Assembly (NCBI GenBank): GCA_943370285.1 | Contig: CALRQJ020000008.1 | Span: 123,305-187,304, forward strand | Length of the DNA stretch: 64,000 bases | From: CALRQJ02 sp943370285 | GTDB lineage: Bacteria > Bacteroidota > Bacteroidia > Chitinophagales > Chitinophagaceae | Direction: 5' to 3' | Shown: positions 43,358 to 51,104 of the stretch, in pieces | How positions within the stretch are numbered: position 1 is the first letter of the stretch | Layout: every line of letters starts with the position of its first letter | Notes under the pieces: generated by a model | What the model was told of the DNA's origin: nothing | Seen by the model: the letters and a program-made list of their open reading frames with translations, nothing else | Databases searched by the model: none | Made by a program: the position numbers and the translations under genes

Positions 43358-43422
43358 GGTAGAAAAAAGATAGCCAGCATAACATTTATACTGACTAATA
43401 ATATTATAAAAAAGCTTTTTAA

Positions 43423-44433
43423 TTATACAGCCAACACTTCTTCAACGGCTTCTTTTAGGGTTGCATTTTTTTCTGCTTTGAAAGCCGCTCTTGGTGTAAG
43501 GCCTAACAGGTTAAACATTTGATTATCGTCCTCAAAACTTGGGTTTGGAGTAGTTAGTAGTTTATCGCCTGCAAAAATACTATTGGCGCCTGCCATAAAG
43601 CATAATGCTTGTTCTGCAATGCTCATATCTGTTCTTCCTGCACTTAGGCGAACCATTGTAGCTGGCATTAAAATACGGGCAGTAGCAATCATTCTTACCA
43701 TATCCCATATATCTACTTTTTGATTGTTTTGTAGTGGGGTGCCTTTTACAGGAACCAAAGCATTGATGGGCACACTCTCCGGATGTTGTGGCATTGTTAC
43801 CAAGGTGTGTAACATAGTGATGCGATCTTCATGTGTTTCTCCCAAGCCAATAATTCCACCACAACAAACAGACACACCGGCTTTTCTTACATTTTCTAAT
43901 GTATTCAATCTGTCTTCATAAGTACGAGTAGTGATGATTTCGTTGTAGTGTTCGTGGCTTGTATCAAGGTTGTGATTATAAGCATATAAACCGGCAGCAG
44001 CAAGCTTTTCTGCTTGAGTTTCTGTTAACATTCCAAGCGTACAACAAACTTCCATTCCCATTTCATTTACACCTTTAACCATATCTAATACACGGTCAAA
44101 ATCTCGGTTGTCTCTTACTTCTCTCCAGGCTGCTCCCATGCAAAACCGGGTACTTCCGGCAGCTTTTGCTTTGGCCGCATATTCCAACACTTCTTCTTTT
44201 TTTAATAATGCCTGAACATCGACACCTGTATTGTATCGAGCAGCTTGTGGACAATAAGCACAGTCCTCACTACAGCCGCCGGTTTTGATACTGAGTAAAG
44301 TACAAACCTGTACTTCGGCTGTATCATTATGTTTTCTATGGAGTTGTGCCGCATTAAACACTAATTCTAGCAGCGGCATATTATAAATGTCTTTTATTTC
44401 GTCAATTGTCCAGTTGGTTCTGATGTCTTGCAT
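43423..44433 (-). CDS. bioB: Biotin synthase
   Basis: A 336-residue radical SAM enzyme inserting sulfur into dethiobiotin. The [4Fe-4S] cysteines are in GGCSEDCAYCPQ (CX3CX2C). The [2Fe-2S] ligands are provided by later residues, including the arginine of VRLSAGRTDM. Also seen are ETxHEHYN-like DTSHEHYNEI, CCGGIIGLGET and a CFMAGANSIFAGDKLLTT segment. It is upstream of bioA in a two-gene minus-strand unit. Its product biotin serves acetyl-CoA carboxylase, one subunit of which (accA) is in this window. Confidence 0.96.
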   Translation of the reverse strand: MQDIRTNWTIDEIKDIYNMPLLELVFNAAQLHRKHNDTAEVQVCTLLSIKTGGCSEDCAYCPQAARYNTGVDVQALLKKEEVLEYAAKAKAAGSTRFCMGAAWREVRDNRDFDRVLDMVKGVNEMGMEVCCTLGMLTETQAEKLAAAGLYAYNHNLDTSHEHYNEIITTRTYEDRLNTLENVRKAGVSVCCGGIIGLGETHEDRITMLHTLVTMPQHPESVPINALVPVKGTPLQNNQKVDIWDMVRMIATARILMPATMVRLSAGRTDMSIAEQALCFMAGANSIFAGDKLLTTPNPSFEDDNQMFNLLGLTPRAAFKAEKNATLKEAVEEVLAV

Positions 44434-44511
44434 GTGGCAAATTTTATGCAGCGAATATAGTCGATTATGCTATTTTAACGACAGAAATGGCATAACGAAT
44501 TGGTGGTAAAA

Positions 44512-44545
44512 AATAAAGCGCCATATGTATTGCTATTTGACGCTT
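44512..44545 (-). terminator. Weak terminator candidate after the M42 peptidase gene
   Basis: On the minus strand, AAGCGTCA / TGGCGCTT flank a 14-nt loop and are followed by TATTTTTT. The stem is imperfect, so confidence is limited. Confidence 0.4.
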
Positions 44546-44575
44546 CTCAATTTTTCACTTAATATCTAGCATAGA

Positions 44576-45697
44576 TTATAAGTAGCTGAAATTAGTTTTA
44601 GGTGTGAGTTTTAACAATGTATCATACATCAATTTGATGGTGTTTTCGATATCACTTTTATGTAACATTTCTACTGTTGTGTGCATGTATTTCAATGGTA
44701 TTGAAATTAAAACAGATGGGCAACCATCATTAGCATAAGCAAAACTGTCAGTATCGGTACCTGTACTACGACTGACTGTTCTCATTTGTACAGGAATTTT
44801 AGATTGCTCAGCCACATCTTGTACAAAACTTAATAATTTATTATGAACCGCCGGACCATAAGCCAATGAAGGACCTTTACCACAAGCGATATCGCCTTCA
44901 ATCATTTTATTAATCATTGGTGTGGTGGTGTCATGTGTAACATCGGTAATGATGGCTACATCAGGCTTGATTCTTCGTGCAATCATTTCGGCACCACGTA
45001 AGCCAATTTCTTCTTGAACAGCATTTACTACATACAGTGCAAATGGTAATTTTTTATTGTTCTCTTTTAGTAAACGGGCTACTTCAGCTATCATAAAACC
45101 GCCAATACGATTATCCATGGCACGGCCGATATAGTAATCGTAATTCAATTCATCAAAACCTTCTTCGTATGTAGCTACTGCACCAATATGAATGCCTAAG
45201 GCTTCTACTTCTTTTTTACTTCTAGCACCACAATCTAACCACAAGTTGTCAACCTTGGGTTGTTGTTCTTTTTGATCGGGATTCCCTAATCGAGTATGAA
45301 TAGCAGGCCATCCAAACACTGCTTTAACCACACCTTTTTTGCCATGAATTAATACCCTTTTTGAAGGAGCAATTTGATGGTCAACTCCACCGTTTCTTTT
45401 CAGATAAATTAAACCTTGATCCGTGATGTAATTTACAAACCAACTAATTTCATCGGCATGTGCTTCTATCACCACTTTAAATGTTGCGGTTGGGTTAATA
45501 ACCCCGACAGCGGTTCCATAAGGATCTGTAAATTGAGTATCGGTATAAGCTTTAATATAGTCAAGCCAAATGCGTTGACCCGTCCATTCGAAGCCGGTAG
45601 GGGAGGCGTTATTCAAATAAGTACGCAAAAACTGCATGGATTGCTCGGTTAATAAAGCTTGGTCTTTCTTTTTCACTTGCTTTTTTTCTTTTGCCAT
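44576..45697 (-). CDS. M42-family metallo-aminopeptidase
   Basis: A 373-residue protein from the ATG at 45697; the frame extends only to a TTG at 45709 that overlaps the previous stop. The M42 dinuclear zinc ligands are in EAHADE, GRAMDNRIGG, VQEEIGLRGA, ITDVTHD and the C-terminal KYMHTTVEML. Such enzymes form tetrahedral dodecamers that trim short peptides in the cytoplasm. The N-terminus is Lys-rich (MAKEKKQVKKKD). It follows the UbiA-like gene by 8 bases and the lipoprotein gene further upstream, so the three probably form one operon. Confidence 0.9.
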   Translation of the reverse strand: MAKEKKQVKKKDQALLTEQSMQFLRTYLNNASPTGFEWTGQRIWLDYIKAYTDTQFTDPYGTAVGVINPTATFKVVIEAHADEISWFVNYITDQGLIYLKRNGGVDHQIAPSKRVLIHGKKGVVKAVFGWPAIHTRLGNPDQKEQQPKVDNLWLDCGARSKKEVEALGIHIGAVATYEEGFDELNYDYYIGRAMDNRIGGFMIAEVARLLKENNKKLPFALYVVNAVQEEIGLRGAEMIARRIKPDVAIITDVTHDTTTPMINKMIEGDIACGKGPSLAYGPAVHNKLLSFVQDVAEQSKIPVQMRTVSRSTGTDTDSFAYANDGCPSVLISIPLKYMHTTVEMLHKSDIENTIKLMYDTLLKLTPKTNFSYL

Positions 45698-45705
45698 AGT
45701 TATAG

Positions 45706-46620
45706 TCAATTTAATAGGAGATAAATACCAAGAACACCAATGATGGCTTTTGCTATCATTAAACCATCAATAGCAAATAAATAATATGTTATATGTCTCG
45801 TTCTGCTTAAACCCATGCTAATGATATACGTAAGACCTAATGGAATAATTTGTAAAGCAGCAGGCCATAATACATTGTATCTGTTGAAGTAAAACATAGC
45901 CATGGCTAAGCCACTTAAAAAAAGTAAAGGCAATACTACATATTGTACTGTTTTTTCTATCCCAATTTGAATGGGTATGGTTCTTATTCGATGTCGCATA
46001 TCAATTGAATAATCTTTGATATCGAATAAAATACACAATGCAGAAATGAAGAAGAAATTTTGTAGCCAAAGCCACCCCCCGGGCAATGCAAAACTTTCAG
46101 CTTCCGCTTTAATTTGTATTTGCCAAAAAATTACTGGATATACTGTAACCAAACCACTCCAAATGAATCCTAATACAAATGGCTTCATCCATCCGATTCG
46201 CCTAAGTTTACGCAATTTTGGAAATGGTAGAATTTGAAAATTATATGCCATTGCTACGATTGGGAAAAGTGCAATAAGCCCCCATTTAAAATCTGTAAGT
46301 GCTTTAAACGATCCGGCATATTTTACCACTAAATAAACAATATCTGACCCAATTAAAATAGCAGTTATTAATAACGCCTTTTTTATTGTGGGCAGGTGTT
46401 TACTGTACCAGCTAATTCGATCGTCTTGATTGTAAGGCGAAACACTTTTAACATAGATATAAGTGTAGTAAAAAGCAGTTGTTGCTAAAACAAGAAAATA
46501 AAAAGGCCAGCCATTTCGTGGTAAATGATGCTGCAAATTTGTTTCTATGCACAAAGCTGTGGCACAAACTCCGGCAAAAATGTTGCCATATAGCAGGATT
46601 TTTTTGGTTGATTGCAGCAA
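45706..46620 (-). CDS. UbiA-like prenyltransferase-family membrane protein
   Basis: A 304-residue protein with about eight or nine hydrophobic helices. The second Asp-rich motif of UbiA enzymes is recognisable (FDIKDYSIDMRHR, D-x2-D-x3-D), followed by a RTIPIQIG segment like that after the motif in other members. The first Asp-rich motif (NDxxDxxxD) is not found where expected; the region reads YNQDDRISWY. It may therefore be a divergent or inactive member. The start is a TTG with no in-frame ATG nearby. It is 11 bases downstream of the lipoprotein gene. Confidence 0.72.
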   Translation of the reverse strand: MLQSTKKILLYGNIFAGVCATALCIETNLQHHLPRNGWPFYFLVLATTAFYYTYIYVKSVSPYNQDDRISWYSKHLPTIKKALLITAILIGSDIVYLVVKYAGSFKALTDFKWGLIALFPIVAMAYNFQILPFPKLRKLRRIGWMKPFVLGFIWSGLVTVYPVIFWQIQIKAEAESFALPGGWLWLQNFFFISALCILFDIKDYSIDMRHRIRTIPIQIGIEKTVQYVVLPLLFLSGLAMAMFYFNRYNVLWPAALQIIPLGLTYIISMGLSRTRHITYYLFAIDGLMIAKAIIGVLGIYLLLN

Positions 46621-46631
46621 AACTTATGGGG

Positions 46632-47078
46632 TTAAGAACGAGTAATGACAATGGTTTTAGAGACAACTGTGTCACTCATATTTTTAGCTTTATCTCTTGC
46701 CCAGAATTTAAATGTACAAGTATCATTTTTGCCGGCGCATTGCGGCCCTTGAATTAAGGGACAGCCCGATGTACCCCCATAACTAAAACATACTTCAAAC
46801 TCACCTTTTAAATTTTTAGTGGCAGTAAACTCAGGAATTTTATAACGAGCTGTAAAATTACTGTTGATGCATTTGGGTTCTACTTTTTGTACCCAAATAG
46901 AATCTTGAATATCTCCTTCGGCATCGGTAAACTCAATCGTAAAAACCAAAGCATTGTTTGGTCGAAGCACTTCGGTACTAATTTCTTTGATTTTTAGCTG
47001 TGGCTTTGTGGTATAATTATCTTTCTTACAAGCTACCATGATGATTAAAGCCGCTAGTACCAGTATTTTTGCTTTCAT
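46632..47078 (-). CDS. Putative lipoprotein of unknown function
   Basis: A 148-residue protein with a signal peptide ending in a lipobox, IIMVAC-KKDN; the Lys/Asp after Cys is common for Bacteroidota lipoproteins. The mature part has a single beta-sandwich-like domain (VLRPNNALVFTIEFTDAEGDIQDSIWV) and four cysteines in CFSYGG, GCPLIQGPQC and DTCTF, which may form disulfides. It is the first gene of a minus-strand group with the UbiA-like and M42 genes, and is divergent from the LuxE-like gene. Confidence 0.75.
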   Translation of the reverse strand: MKAKILVLAALIIMVACKKDNYTTKPQLKIKEISTEVLRPNNALVFTIEFTDAEGDIQDSIWVQKVEPKCINSNFTARYKIPEFTATKNLKGEFEVCFSYGGTSGCPLIQGPQCAGKNDTCTFKFWARDKAKNMSDTVVSKTIVITRS

Positions 47079-47128
47079 ACGCTTATCTTAATTGTTCAAA
47101 TTTAGGCAAAAGCGGCTATTGGCACACT

Positions 47129-48115
47129 ATGACAGATACTTATCTTAACAATATTTTTCAATTGCAGCATCAACACTTTGAAAATGCTGCCATAGCTTTA
47201 TTTCAAGAGCAATACAAAACCAACAAGGTTTATCATGCATGGGTTGATGCTTTAAAACAAACAACCCATTATTCGCCAACACAACTAATCGAAATTCCTT
47301 TTTTGCCTATCTCTTTTTTTAAAACGCATTCTATAAAAAGTGGCGATTTTGAGCCGGCAGTAGTTTTTGAAAGTAGCGGAACTACCGGGATGACATCGAG
47401 TAAACATTATGTTGATAGTTTAGAGTGGTACACTAAAAGTTTTACTACTGCTTTTAATTTGTTTTATGGCGATGTGAAGGAATATTGCATTATTGGTTTG
47501 CTCCCTTCTTATCTTGAACGTAAAGGTTCTTCATTGGTAAAAATGGTAGATGAATTAATTCTTCAAAGCAAACATCCGCAAAGCGGATTTTATTTGAATG
47601 AATTAGAACGATTGATGCAAGTATTGCAACAACTAAAAGCACAACAACAGCCGGTATTATTGATTGGGGTAACATTTGGTTTGCTCGAATTAGCAACATT
47701 GTTTCCGAAAAATTTGGGCAACCATACGATAATTATGGAAACAGGCGGAATGAAAGGCCGGAGAAAAGAAATGACCCGAGAAGAAGTGCATCAAATTTTG
47801 CAACAAGCATTTGGTACCGAAACGATTCACTCAGAATATGGGATGACGGAATTGTTGTCTCAGGCATATTCAAAAGGTAATGGTCGATTTTATTGTCCAC
47901 CATGGATGAAGGTGATGGTAAGATCAACAGACGATCCCTTAGCATTACAGGAACAAGGAAAAGGCGTATTGAATATTATTGACCTTGCCAATCAATGTAG
48001 TTGTGCTTTTATTGCAACCGATGATATTGGTGTGGTGTATGAAGATGGAAGTTTTGAAGTGCAAGGTAGAATTGATAATAGCGATTTAAGGGGCTGTAAT
48101 TTGTTGGTCGTATAA
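47129..48115 (+). CDS. LuxE-like acyl-protein synthetase
   Basis: A 328-residue protein from the ATG at 47129; the frame reaches a TTG at 47069 that overlaps the divergent lipoprotein gene. Motifs: an N-terminal helical region, IPFLPISFFKTH, the adenylate-forming P-loop FESSGTTGMTSS, LLPSYLERKGSSLV, METGGMKGRRKE and HSEYGMTELLSQAY. LuxE activates a fatty acid as acyl-AMP and transfers it to its own cysteine. No LuxC reductase or luciferase gene is nearby, so the true substrate, perhaps a carboxylic acid for surface polymers, is unknown. Confidence 0.82.
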   Translation: MTDTYLNNIFQLQHQHFENAAIALFQEQYKTNKVYHAWVDALKQTTHYSPTQLIEIPFLPISFFKTHSIKSGDFEPAVVFESSGTTGMTSSKHYVDSLEWYTKSFTTAFNLFYGDVKEYCIIGLLPSYLERKGSSLVKMVDELILQSKHPQSGFYLNELERLMQVLQQLKAQQQPVLLIGVTFGLLELATLFPKNLGNHTIIMETGGMKGRRKEMTREEVHQILQQAFGTETIHSEYGMTELLSQAYSKGNGRFYCPPWMKVMVRSTDDPLALQEQGKGVLNIIDLANQCSCAFIATDDIGVVYEDGSFEVQGRIDNSDLRGCNLLVV

Positions 48116-48123
48116 TTCTACTT

Positions 48124-48150
48124 TTTGCAGTCTTGATAATTTTATATTTG
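48124..48150 (+). promoter_or_regulatory. Promoter of tRNA-Leu
   Basis: TATATTTG at 48143-48150 matches TAnnTTTG exactly. A TTTG lies at 48124-48127, but the 15-base spacer is shorter than usual. The tRNA starts 34 bases downstream. Confidence 0.45.
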
Positions 48151-48183
48151 CAGACCTGAGTTAAACCATACAATTTTCATCTT

Positions 48184-48267
48184 GCCCAAGTGGCGAAATT
48201 GGTAGACGCACTGTGTTCAGGTCGCAGCATTCGCAAGGATGTGTTGGTTCGAATCCGGTCTTGGACA
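48184..48267 (+). tRNA. tRNA-Leu (CAG), with weak pairs
   Basis: An 84-nt class II tRNA: D-arm TGGCGAAATTGGTAGACGC, anticodon stem CTGTG/CGCAG with loop TTCAGGT giving CAG, variable arm CATTC-GCAA-GGATG, T-loop TTCGAAT. The acceptor pairs GCCCAAG with CTTGGAC and so has a C-A mismatch at position 2-71. The T-stem (GTTGG/CCGGT) has three G-U pairs. Confidence 0.88.
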
Positions 48268-48317
48268 CACCTACACACATTGTCAGTAAAGGAATTGCAT
48301 TTGATTCTACTGCTTAT

Positions 48318-48351
48318 AAAAAGGCGGTTTAAATTTCAAACCGCCTTTTTT
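48318..48351 (+). terminator. Rho-independent terminator after tRNA-Leu
   Basis: AAAAAGGCGGTTT / AAACCGCCTTTTT, a long stem followed by TTT, about 50 bases after the tRNA. Confidence 0.85.
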
Positions 48352-48403
48352 GTATAATAAGATTTGAGCAGGTAAAAGCTGTGCAAGTACAAATAATCAA
48401 AAT

Positions 48404-49429
48404 TTACTTAGTTGAGTTTCTAATTATTAACTCAGTAGGCATTATTTTAGATTCGAAACTTGTAACTGGTCTTTTGCTTTCAATTAAAGATAGTAGAAGA
48501 TTTGTAGCCATTTCTCCCATTTCGAATGCTGGTTGTTTCACAATAGACAATGGTGGGTCGAGCAATTCAGTTAAGTCAGAATTAGAAAATCCAATCAAGC
48601 CTATTTCCTGCGGTACTTTTAATCCTTTCTCACGTAAAATTCTAAAGCAACCGGTTGTTAATTTATCGGCACCTGCAAAAATAGCATCAGGTTTTTTCTT
48701 TCCCTTAAATAGTTCATTCATTGCATCTTCCACTTCAGATAGAATCATTCCACCATGCTTACAATATTTAATCATGGATTCATTCAATGGCAATTGATGT
48801 TCAGCTAAAGCAGCAGCATAACCTGCTAATCGTTCTTTAGATATCGATAAACCTTCGGCATTACACATGATGGCAATATTGCGATACCCACTCATAATTA
48901 AATGGTGTGTGGCATCGTAAGCTCCTTTATAATTATCTGCAATTACTTTGTGTGTATCAATTTCATCAACAATTCTATCAAAAAACACTATTGGCATTCC
49001 TCTTTGATGCAATTCTTTGTAATAGCTGAAATCTTTGGTTTCGGTAGATACAGATACAATTAAACCATCAATAGACCGTGACGTTAAGTATTGCAAATTG
49101 AGCATTTCTCTTTCGAAAGACTCACGGCTTTGTGCAATAATTACATTGTATTCCTTGCTATAAGCAATGGATTCTATACCATTAATCACCTGCGAAAAAA
49201 AGCTATTTGCAATTTCACATACTACCACACCTATTGAACGACTTTTTCTTTCTTTTAAACTTAAGGCGATAGGGTTGGGGTGATAATTAATCTTTTGGGC
49301 ATATTCCAATACTAATTTCTTAGTCTCTTGACTAATTTCATAGCTATCCCGTAATGCTCTAGATACAGTAGAGGTAGACAAGCCAAGGGCCTTAGCTATA
49401 TCTTTGATAGTGACTGCTTCAAATTTCAT
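48404..49429 (-). CDS. LacI-family transcriptional regulator
   Basis: A 341-residue regulator from the ATG at 49429 (MKFEAVTIKDIAKALG). The N-terminal helix-turn-helix reads TIKDIAKALGLSTSTVSRALRD, then the hinge helix NPIALSLKERKSRSIGVVV. The periplasmic-binding-protein-like sensor domain follows (NSFFSQVINGIE, DGLIVSVSTE, GCFRILREKGLKVPQEIGLIGFSNSDL). Such proteins bind a sugar and a palindromic operator with a central CG. Two matching palindromes are near: 49765-49778, upstream of the neighbouring PorP gene, and 59350-59363. Its effector sugar and targets are inferred, not known. Confidence 0.93.
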   Translation of the reverse strand: MKFEAVTIKDIAKALGLSTSTVSRALRDSYEISQETKKLVLEYAQKINYHPNPIALSLKERKSRSIGVVVCEIANSFFSQVINGIESIAYSKEYNVIIAQSRESFEREMLNLQYLTSRSIDGLIVSVSTETKDFSYYKELHQRGMPIVFFDRIVDEIDTHKVIADNYKGAYDATHHLIMSGYRNIAIMCNAEGLSISKERLAGYAAALAEHQLPLNESMIKYCKHGGMILSEVEDAMNELFKGKKKPDAIFAGADKLTTGCFRILREKGLKVPQEIGLIGFSNSDLTELLDPPLSIVKQPAFEMGEMATNLLLSLIESKRPVTSFESKIMPTELIIRNSTK

Positions 49430-50069
49430 ATTTCGCAATAGCAACGTTAAACAACAGTATAAAGCTAATACTTTTATTAAGGATTAGTAGTCATTTAACA
49501 ACTTTAATTTGCAGTAATGCTTACAAATAATGAAATGTAAAACTTTTTGAGACAAGGGTTTATTTTGTACAGGTACTTTCTAATTTGGTTTAATAAATTT
49601 TGAAAAAACAATCCCAATATAAAAAACAAATTTATTGTAGCATAACAGTTTTTGTATTATAACCCGCTCTGCTTCGATGCAATGATTTCCTTCATTATTT
49701 CGCTATATTTTCCAAATGACATCAGCCATGTCATCCACATTTGATGATTTCCTTGTTTCGCTAACGTTACCGGTAACGATTGCATAGAAAAATATGGCGT
49801 CTTTGCCTATAATAGACTTTCCACAGATATACATTTAAGTAACGATTGACAGTTTACTTATACCCCTGTAAGCTAAAACAACAACAACCAAGACTGCTAT
49901 GAAGATACGATTTGTGTGGTTTGCTATATCAACCATATTGCATCAAAAGCAGTATCGTAATAGCAACAATTTCTTGCACTTGTTGATTGGTTTTTCGCAA
50001 CGATTGAATACTTGGTTTGATTTCAAATACGACTATAAATACAATTAACGGTTGCAATAATTGATGCTT
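49430..50069 (+). other. Long intergenic control region between lacI-type and PorP genes
   Basis: About 640 bases with no convincing gene. It holds a LacI-type palindrome (49765-49778), a direct repeat of ATGATTTCCTT...TTTCGCTA (49682-49704 and 49744-49763), a small inverted repeat GACAT-N5-ATGTC (49718-49732) and A/T-rich tracts. A 49-codon ORF (49899-50048, MKIRFVWFAIS) is present, but with no support beyond an open frame. It probably carries the divergent promoters and a long PorP leader. Confidence 0.6.
49765..49778 (+). promoter_or_regulatory. LacI-family operator candidate before the PorP gene
   Basis: CGTTACCGGTAACG is a perfect 14-bp palindrome with the central CG typical of LacI/GalR operators. 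It is 336 bases upstream of the regulator start and 292 bases before the PorP ATG. A near copy occurs at 59350-59363. Confidence 0.55.
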
Positions 50070-51068
50070 ATGAAAAAAATGTTTTTTACACTCCTTTTTG
50101 GGTGGCTATTTGCTTCACCTGTAAATGCACAGGTTGATCCTCATTTCTCTCAATATTACGTTTATCCATCTTGGTTAAATCCGGCTTTGACTGGCGCAAT
50201 AGATGGCGACTATCGTATTTCGGGTATTTACCGTAGCCAATGGAATGGTATTGATGGTTTTTCTACAAGTGGTCTTTCGGCTGATATGATAACCAATAAA
50301 AATATTAATATGGGTGGAGGAGTAATGCAGCAAAAAGCAGGAGATGGTGGTTACACTTATCTAACAGCGAATGTTTCTCTTGCTTATACCGGTATTCGAT
50401 TTGATGCGGAAGGATATAAGCGTTTAGTGTTTGGTTTACAAGGTGGAATTGTTGACCGCCGTTTCAATAGAAATAAATTTACTTTGGGTGATCAGTGGAA
50501 TCCGATTACTGGCTACAATGCCAATGTTCCATCTTTGGATGTATTAACTCAAAATGCTTCTACTGTTTTTGATGCCGGCGCAGGTTTAATGTATTATGAT
50601 GCGGCGCCAGGAAAAAAGGCAAATGTATTTGTAGGTGCTTCTATTGCTCATTTAACGCAACCCGATGATGCTTTTACAAGTGGCCCGGTTAAAGGGAAAT
50701 TACCGGCACGATACACCTTTCATGGTGGAGTAAAATTAAATGTAAGTGAAACGGTAAGCATAGTACCTAATGCATTATACCTAAAGCAAGGAACTGCTGA
50801 GGAAAAAATGTTAGGAGCATACGCTCAAATCAAAGGCAATAACTTTTTTGATTTCTTGTTAGGCGCTAACTACAGGTTTGATGATGCTGTTGCGCCATTC
50901 GCTGGTTTTTATTACAAAAATTTAACCCTCGGCTTGAGTTATGATGTGAATACATCAGACTTAGGAAAGAACATCAACAACATCAATAGTTTCGAAATTT
51001 CCATGTCATACATTTTCAGAAAATCGAAAGAATTGCCGGGTAGAAACTTTGTCTGCCCACGCTTATAA
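50070..51068 (+). CDS. PorP/SprF-family type IX secretion outer-membrane protein
   Basis: A 332-residue protein from the ATG at 50070 (MKKMFFTLLFGWLF); upstream TTG/ATG codons are in frame but spoil the signal peptide, which ends at NAQ. The family signature follows: DPHFSQYYVYPSWLNPALTG, RSQWNGI, then repeated amphipathic strands of an outer-membrane beta-barrel (KGKLPARYTFHGGVKLN, GLSYDVNTSDLG, FEISMSYIF). PorP/SprF proteins are dedicated outer-membrane partners of type-B-signal T9SS cargo. The PD40-OmpA gene (36 bases downstream) and a type-B cargo gene follow on the same strand. Confidence 0.92.
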   Translation: MKKMFFTLLFGWLFASPVNAQVDPHFSQYYVYPSWLNPALTGAIDGDYRISGIYRSQWNGIDGFSTSGLSADMITNKNINMGGGVMQQKAGDGGYTYLTANVSLAYTGIRFDAEGYKRLVFGLQGGIVDRRFNRNKFTLGDQWNPITGYNANVPSLDVLTQNASTVFDAGAGLMYYDAAPGKKANVFVGASIAHLTQPDDAFTSGPVKGKLPARYTFHGGVKLNVSETVSIVPNALYLKQGTAEEKMLGAYAQIKGNNFFDFLLGANYRFDDAVAPFAGFYYKNLTLGLSYDVNTSDLGKNINNINSFEISMSYIFRKSKELPGRNFVCPRL

Positions 51069-51104
51069 GCTGTTGTTCTTATTTAACCCGCTAAGGAAAC
51101 AAAA

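Noticed and set aside
46479..46757. 92-codon plus-strand ORF opposite the UbiA and lipoprotein genes
   Set aside because: It spans the ends of two convincing minus-strand genes with lipobox or membrane features.
49899..50048. 49-codon ORF upstream of the PorP gene
   Set aside because: It lacks a ribosome-binding or promoter signal of its own and has no recognisable features; an open frame this short is expected by chance.
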